Shown here: piece after piece, positions 58,835 to 64,000 of the stretch
Position numbering within the stretch: the stretch's first letter is position 1
Layout of the letters: the number at the start of each line of letters is the position of its first letter
Assembly (NCBI RefSeq): GCF_041737375.1
Contig: NZ_JBGSRV010000012.1
Location: 62,001 to 126,000 of the forward strand
From: Vampirovibrio sp041737375
GTDB lineage: Bacteria > Cyanobacteriota > Vampirovibrionia > Vampirovibrionales > Vampirovibrionaceae
DNA: 64,000 bases
Reading direction: 5' to 3'
Made by a program: the position numbers and the translations under genes
The notes under the pieces: generated by a model
Seen by the model: the letters and a program-made list of their open reading frames with translations, nothing else
The model's database searches: none
Told to the model about the DNA's origin: nothing

Positions 58835-59620
58835 ATGTCCGCAGCCGTCACTGAAATCGAATCCTCCCCAGCCAGCCAGTTGGCGCGAACGATTGACCAT
58901 ACCAAACTCACCTTTGCTGTGGGCGAAGATGAACAGGCGGCCATTCTTCAATTGTGCGAAGAAGCCCGGCAGTATGGCTTTTTTGCGGTGTGCGTTCGTC
59001 CCCGGCATGTGGCCTTGTGCAAAAAGCACCTGATGGATACTGCGGTGAAGGTGGCGACTGTTATTGGTTTTCCGCTGGATACCGTAAAGCTGGAAGCCGA
59101 GAAAATTCAGCCCACCATTGGTAATTTCCCCATTGCCGATAAAGTGGCGGAAGCTCGTCAAGCGGTGCTGGATGGTGCCGATGAGCTGGATGTGGTCATT
59201 CATGTGGCCCAGCTAAAGTCGGATACTCAAACCGGGGCTACCGAAGTGGTTCGCCAGGAGTTAAAGGCCATTCAGGAGGCTGCTTCCGGCAAGCCCATTA
59301 AAGTGATTATTGAAACCGATCTGTTGTCAGACGCTGAAATTATGCAAATTAGCCATTGGTGCGCCGAATTGCGGGTGTTAATGGTCAAAACCTGCACGGG
59401 TATGGTAGAAGGCGGCCAGGGCGCTACGGTGAAAGTGGTCAGCCTGATTCAGTCCACTTTGCGTAAAACCAATCCCAAAACCAAAATTAAGGCCAGTGGC
59501 GGCATTAAAAGCCAGGAGCAGGCCCAAAGCCTGTTAAAAGCCGGGGCCGTTCGCTTGGGCACCAGCTCCGGGTTGGCCATTGTGCAAGGCTCATCCGCCG
59601 AAAATGCGGTTGATTACTAA
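58835..59620 (+). CDS. deoC: Deoxyribose-phosphate aldolase
   Basis: 261 residues from ATG 58835 (AGGAG upstream). It converts deoxyribose-5-phosphate to acetaldehyde and glyceraldehyde-3-phosphate. The motifs VIGFPLDTVKLEAEKI, the Schiff-base Lys in LRVLMVKTCTGMVEGG and KASGGIKSQEQAQSLLKAGAVRLGTSSG are conserved, and the full TIM barrel is present. It suggests salvage of DNA-derived sugars, fitting a scavenging or predatory life. It is alone on its strand. Confidence 0.95.
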   Translation: MSAAVTEIESSPASQLARTIDHTKLTFAVGEDEQAAILQLCEEARQYGFFAVCVRPRHVALCKKHLMDTAVKVATVIGFPLDTVKLEAEKIQPTIGNFPIADKVAEARQAVLDGADELDVVIHVAQLKSDTQTGATEVVRQELKAIQEAASGKPIKVIIETDLLSDAEIMQISHWCAELRVLMVKTCTGMVEGGQGATVKVVSLIQSTLRKTNPKTKIKASGGIKSQEQAQSLLKAGAVRLGTSSGLAIVQGSSAENAVDY

Positions 59621-59630
59621 TCAAATCGCG

Positions 59631-60890
59631 CTATTTAATGTGCTTGGCCAATAGCTGTATCAGGCGCTGACAATCTTTCTCTTTCAGTGTGTGGGCTACG
59701 CCTTCCATTTTTTCAAAGGCGATTTTAGCATGCCCATTCTTCTGGAGCGTTTGGGTCATGGCTTCCGCGTCTTTGTAATTCAGCTCCTGATCGGCGGTAC
59801 CACTAAGCACCAGTGTTTTTAACCCGGTGGCTTTTTCCAGATTGCTGGCGGTATCCAGATCCGCCTTCATGCGCTTGGTATCAAAACAGTAATCCAAGCC
59901 GTTTAAGACCCATTTTTCATTTAAAAGCCCCAGTTTATTTTTGGCAATTTGTTTTTTCTGGTGCTTCACCCCGTCACTCAGTTTGGGAAAGCTGTTGATC
60001 AGTACCACCGCTTTGGGCTTTTTTCCTTCAAATTCGTTATTTTTATTGTCGTGAATGGCGGCGGCCAGATGAGAGGTAATATGGGTGCCTAAGGAATAGC
60101 CCATTAAAATTTGTCTTTCCAAAGGCACTTCTTTGATTCTTTCGCTTAAATACTTGCTGACTTCCCGGCAGGATTGATAACAGTTTTCCAGTGAAACTTT
60201 GCCCGTGCTGTTGCCAAAGCCGGGGTAATCGTAGGCCAAAATGCCGTAACCCTCATCGCTGAAGGCTTTTAAATAATGTTTAAGGTGGCTGATGTTACTG
60301 TGGCGGCCATGGCTGAATAAAATGGTAGGCTTGTCGCTGTCTTTGGGGGCTGGAATATGCCAGGCGGCAATATTGACGCGTTTGTTGCTCCCGTTTTTCA
60401 TGGGGATTTTATATTCAATAATTTTATCGGCCAGCGCGTCGTTTTCCAGCAGTTCCAGAGAGCAACTTTTAATGGGGGCGTAAAAAGTTTGGCGCTCAAT
60501 AAAGTTATACACAAACTTTGGCATGGGTATTATAAAGGTGCTCATCAGGGCCATTCGGCAACCAATGCTAACCAGGGTGTTAAGGGCCTCTTCCACCAGT
60601 CGGTAGGACTTCCAGGCGGCTTCCTTAAAATGAAACCAGGCTTTTTCTGCGAAAGGGCGGGTTTTTTTGAGGGTAGATGTTTCTTTTCCCGATGGCAGGG
60701 TGCCTTCCTGCTGTCCAAAGTGGATAGGGCTTGAATGTAAAGGGGCAATTGAATGGTGTTGGTTCGCTGTAAAGCAATCTTGGCGGGCTTGGGGTGTAAG
60801 CGCCTTCATCGTAAGGGTTGCCATGTGCTGCGGCACGGCAGAAGAGGCGGGAAAAGGTTTATGGGCGTTGTTGCTGAACGAATGAACCAT
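59631..60890 (-). CDS. Alpha/beta hydrolase with FG-motif head
   Basis: 419 residues from ATG 60890; GTG 60902 is an alternative. Residues 1-~90 are polar with SSPIHFGQQEG (~residues 53-63). An amphipathic/hydrophobic segment (LVSIGCRMALMSTFIIPMPKFVY, ~110-135) could be a membrane anchor. The hydrolase core has the oxyanion HG motif TILFSHGRHSN, the nucleophile in LMGYSLGTHITSH, Asp in LSGTADQEL and His in GVAHTLKEKD. These match serine hydrolases of the esterase type. The substrate is unknown. It is convergent with deoC (10-base gap). Confidence 0.75.
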   Translation of the reverse strand: MVHSFSNNAHKPFPASSAVPQHMATLTMKALTPQARQDCFTANQHHSIAPLHSSPIHFGQQEGTLPSGKETSTLKKTRPFAEKAWFHFKEAAWKSYRLVEEALNTLVSIGCRMALMSTFIIPMPKFVYNFIERQTFYAPIKSCSLELLENDALADKIIEYKIPMKNGSNKRVNIAAWHIPAPKDSDKPTILFSHGRHSNISHLKHYLKAFSDEGYGILAYDYPGFGNSTGKVSLENCYQSCREVSKYLSERIKEVPLERQILMGYSLGTHITSHLAAAIHDNKNNEFEGKKPKAVVLINSFPKLSDGVKHQKKQIAKNKLGLLNEKWVLNGLDYCFDTKRMKADLDTASNLEKATGLKTLVLSGTADQELNYKDAEAMTQTLQKNGHAKIAFEKMEGVAHTLKEKDCQRLIQLLAKHIK

Positions 60891-60994
60891 CAGGAAACCC
60901 ACGGCAGTTTATGGGTGGTGAATCTATACAAAGAAACAAGGAACCCGCCAATTTGGTGCCAGCATGAAGGGCCTGTTGGTTACAAAACTTTATT

Positions 60995-61026
60995 TTAAAA
61001 AAGAGGTCAGGAAAGCCTGACCTCTT
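60995..61026 (-). terminator. Rho-independent terminator
   Basis: 11-bp stem AAGAGGTCAGG (61001-61011) with CCTGACCTCTT (61016-61026), 4-base loop. On the minus strand the T run follows, so it ends the DivIC-like gene. Confidence 0.85.
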
Positions 61027-61067
61027 GAGAATGTTTAGAACTTTGAATGTTTAATAACGATGAGCGT

Positions 61068-61463
61068 TTATTGAAACCGAACGGGCAGTTCGTTTTCGCC
61101 CACCATGTTCAAATAGTTGCGAGCCAGTTCCTCAATGCCGGAAGCGGAGGAATAGATGCGGATTTTATCATTCAGGCTGCGGTTTTCCAGTTGAGTATGA
61201 TTGAAAAACTGCTGAACTGAAGTTTTGCTACTGGCCAAGTGAGACAAATTAAAACCATCGCTGATTAAAGCACGGGTGCATTGAATCAGACCAAATACCA
61301 AAGCAGCGTTTACCGCCAGGTATAAAAAATATTCCGCCCGAGTTGTTCTTTTTTTGTATTGCGATTTTTTGACAGGTTGCCGTTTTAACTGCCGCTCTGT
61401 AACCGGCTGCAACTCGGGATAGGCAACTTCTGTATACGCAATTTTACGCTTGGTATAAGCCAT
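61068..61463 (-). CDS. FtsB/DivIC-like division protein (septum formation initiator family)
   Basis: 131 residues from ATG 61463 (AGGG upstream). A basic cytoplasmic head (residues ~1-43, with KKSQYKKRTTRAEYF) precedes one membrane segment (LYLAVNAALVFGLIQCTRALI). A ~55-residue periplasmic helical part ends in ARNYLNMVGENELPVRF, which matches the ARxxLxMVxPxExxxRF signature of FtsB/DivIC proteins. Such proteins form a complex with FtsQ/L at the septum. FtsL is the less likely alternative. It is monocistronic; division and wall genes ftsW-murG lie ~12 kb away. Confidence 0.7.
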   Translation of the reverse strand: MAYTKRKIAYTEVAYPELQPVTERQLKRQPVKKSQYKKRTTRAEYFLYLAVNAALVFGLIQCTRALISDGFNLSHLASSKTSVQQFFNHTQLENRSLNDKIRIYSSASGIEELARNYLNMVGENELPVRFQ

Positions 61464-61849
61464 ACTCACCCTGGTAACTCTTTAACTGCCTCTAAACATT
61501 CAAATAAAGCCCGACAAACCATCATTCAAATAGTTAAATGATTTTCAACTAGGCTGCTGTGATCCACGCCTGATAATTATAGCAGAGAAAGGGGTTCTGC
61601 ATACTGGAATTTTTCCAGCGTGCCTTTAAATACCCTTTGCTTGAATGAGCAAGCAAGCGGCTCAACGCTTTCAGGATTGTAAATTCGTATAAAGCGCTAC
61701 CGCAAAAGAAAATAGTTTGAACAGAGGAGGGTGTGAAAGATCGATCATTGATTGGGATGAGAACAACCTGTTTGGATGCGCCCTGTTGTGTGCGTTAAGG
61801 TATGCTATATTGATGGAGTACCCTTATAGAATCCGGTACGCTGGGCGTT
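61464..61849. promoter_or_regulatory. Divergent promoter region, DivIC-like gene versus pilus operon
   Basis: 386 bases without a gene, containing the promoter of the minus-strand division gene and a likely promoter of the pilus operon (61784-61811). An AGGAGG at about 61726 has no convincing frame behind it. No RNA gene or other structure was recognised. Confidence 0.45.
61784..61811 (+). promoter_or_regulatory. Candidate extended -10 promoter of the pilus operon
   Basis: An extended -10, TGC-TATATT (-10 at 61806-61811), with a weak -35 TGTTGT (61784-61789) 16 bases upstream. Expected transcript start about 61818, 32 bases before the pilM-like ATG. Tentative because of the poor -35. Confidence 0.35.
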
Positions 61850-63337
61850 ATGAGTTATAAAAAACTGCCTGTTTCCATCAACGTTTTTCCATCGCTGGAT
61901 TACGTGGAACTGGTCCAATTTGACGAAAAATCTGGCGAGATTGAAAAGGCATCCGCTTTGCCTTGCCAGTTTGATACGGCCTCTCGGCAAATGAGTGACC
62001 GGGATCTCATGCTGCAAACCATTCGTGATTTGTACAACATGAATCGAATTCCATTTAGTACGCCTTCGGTTTTGGTACTGCCCAGCTTTTTTACCCGCGA
62101 AATTGACTTGCCCACCGAATTTAGCAAAGAAGAGCTTCGTTTTGCCCTGGTTTCCGAGGCTGAGCGATTTTACTTTTTCAAAAAAGCAGAGCCTCAGATT
62201 GGCTGGATTAACCTGAGTGAGGATCGTCTGCTGTACTCGGCTTTTCCCAAGACCGAGATTGAAAAATACATGAAAGTGTTCCAGGAGCTACAGATACCGC
62301 TACTGGGCATTGAATTAAGTTACCTCAGCATTTTGCGTGGATTAATCGCCACTGGCGCTGTGTCTCATGAAATTGACAACGCGGAACCCTGGGCGTTACT
62401 GGTCATTAGCGATTATTCCTTTTTTGTTTCCATTCAACGGGGCCTCAAAATTATCAAAACGGCCGATGCCCCTTTATCGGTTACCGAGGAGGAGGATGAA
62501 CAGGCCACTTTGCTGGATATTGTTCAGGATTTTGAGGCCTTTACCGATCGGGAAACGTTTGCCAAGTTAATTGTGGTCAACAACGCCAATCGAATTAACA
62601 GCGATGATTTATTGCGCCAATTGGGATTTCCCGGCAGCCTGACCCAGATTGATCAAAACGCTTTAACCCTTAAGTCCCGTGGGGCGTCTGAGGCGCCTTT
62701 TCCTTGCTCTCTGGAAGGTCTGGGCGGGGTGTTTTACAAGCAATATGCCGATGTGCCGGGTATTAATTTTCAGCTGGAAACGGCTGATGATTTGGTTAGT
62801 TTACTGAATTACCGGCAGCAGGCTTTTAAGTGGTTGCTGGTTTCTAATGGTGTGGTTTTTGTATTGAGTCTGCTGATTTGGGGAGCCATGTCCCTGATGT
62901 TGTGGCAGAAGGATCAGGAACGAGAAGCCATTAACCATGAACTGACTGCCCTGGGTGAAGGGGTGGATACTTTAAAAATGGATGGGGTTAATCGCAAGAA
63001 ATTTATTAAAAAAGCAGTGGATTTAAACGTGCAGGCCAACAATTTTTTGGTGAAGCTGGGGGCTTCCATAGAACCGAATGTATGGCTGGAAGAAATACAG
63101 ATTGATTTAACCGATATGGAAAAGCCTCCGGTTATTGCGCTGGACGGTAAGGCCATGTCGTTGTCCAGCATTAACGGGCTTTTAACCCCGTTGAACGCCA
63201 TTGTGGAAGGGGCCAACCTTCAAGTGTCTAGCGCCGCTCCAGCCACCTCGGATGATGGACAGGCTTACTTCACCTGGTCTATACAAAATCAGGAAGCCGT
63301 TCCCGCAGCTGGTACTCCACCAGCGTCTGGCGGTTAA
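61850..63337 (+). CDS. PilM-PilN-like fusion (type IV pilus inner-membrane assembly)
   Basis: 495 residues. Residues ~1-300 resemble PilM (actin-like ATPase fold of the alignment complex): LPTEFSKEELRFALVSEAERFYF, LLGIELSYLSILRG. A membrane segment at ~327-350 (LLVSNGVVFVLSLLIWGAMSLM) and a ~145-residue periplasmic part follow, like PilN (TM then coiled coil, IEPNVWLEEIQIDL...VIALDGKAMSLSSINGLLTPLNAI). The two are separate genes in most pilus operons; here one frame joins them. ATP-binding residues of PilM are not obvious. The PilO-like gene follows at a TAATG overlap. Fusion is inferred from layout. Confidence 0.7.
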   Translation: MSYKKLPVSINVFPSLDYVELVQFDEKSGEIEKASALPCQFDTASRQMSDRDLMLQTIRDLYNMNRIPFSTPSVLVLPSFFTREIDLPTEFSKEELRFALVSEAERFYFFKKAEPQIGWINLSEDRLLYSAFPKTEIEKYMKVFQELQIPLLGIELSYLSILRGLIATGAVSHEIDNAEPWALLVISDYSFFVSIQRGLKIIKTADAPLSVTEEEDEQATLLDIVQDFEAFTDRETFAKLIVVNNANRINSDDLLRQLGFPGSLTQIDQNALTLKSRGASEAPFPCSLEGLGGVFYKQYADVPGINFQLETADDLVSLLNYRQQAFKWLLVSNGVVFVLSLLIWGAMSLMLWQKDQEREAINHELTALGEGVDTLKMDGVNRKKFIKKAVDLNVQANNFLVKLGASIEPNVWLEEIQIDLTDMEKPPVIALDGKAMSLSSINGLLTPLNAIVEGANLQVSSAAPATSDDGQAYFTWSIQNQEAVPAAGTPPASGG

Positions 63338-64000
63338 TGATGGAAATGCCTGAAAACGCCGCTGTTTGGAAAAGTCATTTAATAACGGGCTTTCGGGCTG
63401 CGCTGGATTTTAAGGTGATGGGCCTGTTGTTTCTCAATGTGTTTATTCTTTATATGGGAACTTGGGACACCGTGATTCGCCCTGGTTTAGAACAAATGCA
63501 GGGTAGAGATGTGGCCCTGGAGGGCCAGAAAAAAATCTTGCTGGAAAAGCAAGGTTTGCAAAATCAGTATAAAAATTTGGAGCAACAGCTAAAAACGTTG
63601 AGTACAGAGCTGATTTCGGTTCCCGAGGGGAATTCCGCCACGGTGATTTCGGTAACGGAAGCGGCGGAATTGCTGGAGGTGGCCAAAGGCCGCCTTCGGG
63701 ATGTGGCTATTCTGCCACCCTTGTTGCCGCCTCATGACCAGCGCTCGAATGTGACCTTGACCTTTGTTACCGGCGGCACCGTCGATCTGTTGACTTCGGG
63801 GCAGCCCATTGATGCCACTAAAGCAGCCTCAACGCCCGCATTGGCTGCTGAGGCTTCTCTTCCTGCGGCGGCCAGCGCTCCGGGCGGAATGCCTGCTCCC
63901 GCTGAACCTGTCGTTTCTGGTGGGCCACCCACCGCGGCTGCGGCCCCCGTACAGATTGGTTCGGCCACCTTACCGGTGGAAAAGTATGATTACGATTTAA
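63337..64000 (+). CDS. PilO-like type IV pilus protein, 5' part
   Basis: Runs off the right edge; 221 codons are seen. Start ATG 63337 overlaps the previous stop (TAATG). A cytoplasmic head of ~29 residues, one membrane segment (VMGLLFLNVFILYMGTW) and a coiled-coil region (GQKKILLEKQGLQNQYKNLEQQLKTLSTEL) match PilO. A mixed alpha/beta stretch (VTEAAELLEVAKGRLRDVAILPPLLPP) and a Pro/Ala-rich linker follow before the edge. The position after the PilM-PilN fusion supports the call. The Pro/Ala linker is longer than usual. Confidence 0.65.
   Translation, partial: MMEMPENAAVWKSHLITGFRAALDFKVMGLLFLNVFILYMGTWDTVIRPGLEQMQGRDVALEGQKKILLEKQGLQNQYKNLEQQLKTLSTELISVPEGNSATVISVTEAAELLEVAKGRLRDVAILPPLLPPHDQRSNVTLTFVTGGTVDLLTSGQPIDATKAASTPALAAEASLPAAASAPGGMPAPAEPVVSGGPPTAAAAPVQIGSATLPVEKYDYDL

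Overview
The window looks like chromosomal DNA of a non-photosynthetic relative of the Cyanobacteria (Melainabacteria/Vampirovibrionia), possibly near the predatory genus Vampirovibrio. This is inferred, not proven. The support is: an LL-diaminopimelate aminotransferase (dapL) of the kind used in the cyanobacterial and chlamydial lysine route; Gram-negative type IV pilus genes (pilM/N/O); a FliA/WhiG-type sigma factor; roughly balanced base composition; and several otherwise unrelated proteins carrying a short Phe-Gly motif near the N-terminus, which I associate with this lineage. No insertion sequence, prophage or CRISPR array was seen.

Layout. 1-5 kb: the start of a Fur-family regulator with palindromic operators, a JmjC-type cupin, a secreted alpha/beta hydrolase, a TusA-like protein, a YkgJ-type cysteine-cluster protein and an HD-GYP phosphodiesterase. 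5-11 kb (minus strand): a membrane glycosyltransferase, a TPR protein, a membrane-anchored unknown, pyrG and gatC. 11-18 kb: a compact six-gene minus-strand operon, lipA-E1alpha-E1beta-E2-E3-lipB, encoding a branched-chain-type 2-oxoacid dehydrogenase together with the enzymes that lipoylate it; a divergent HtrA-like protease follows. 19-21 kb: two lineage-specific membrane-hairpin proteins. 21-26 kb: a five-gene minus-strand operon with a FliA/WhiG sigma factor, two unknown proteins, a PAS histidine kinase and an unusual receiver-HATPase protein, which I read as a candidate sigma/anti-sigma control module. 26-34 kb: an unknown FG-motif protein, murT without gatD beside it, a glyoxalase-fold protein, dapL, prmA, rsmE and cca.

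34.6-37.8 kb holds the most unusual gene: a 1027-residue protein built from 39 heptapeptides (consensus YQTGTEK), a unique central domain, 30 Pro/Tyr hexapeptides (consensus ERPVYG) and three ~24-residue C-terminal repeats. 37.8-42.2 kb: a polytopic membrane protein, exonuclease III, an ankyrin-type protein with a proline-rich tail and a DEDDh exonuclease, followed by about 650 bases without a gene. 42.8-49.4 kb: a cell-wall operon (pentapeptide protein, murF, mraY, murD, ftsW, murG), then tRNA-Gln with a good promoter and terminator.

49.8-64 kb: a low-complexity protein with a long amphipathic helical repeat, a SWIM-SNF2 helicase, nagB, a methyltransferase/RfbC-like pair, an SMR (SugE/Gdx-type) exporter, an exonuclease/endonuclease/phosphatase-fold protein, deoC, an alpha/beta hydrolase, an FtsB/DivIC-like division protein, and the start of a type IV pilus operon (a PilM-PilN-like fusion followed by a PilO-like gene that runs off the end).

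Start codons were moved from the longest open frame wherever an internal start has a clearly better ribosome binding site. Several genes seem to use TTG or GTG.
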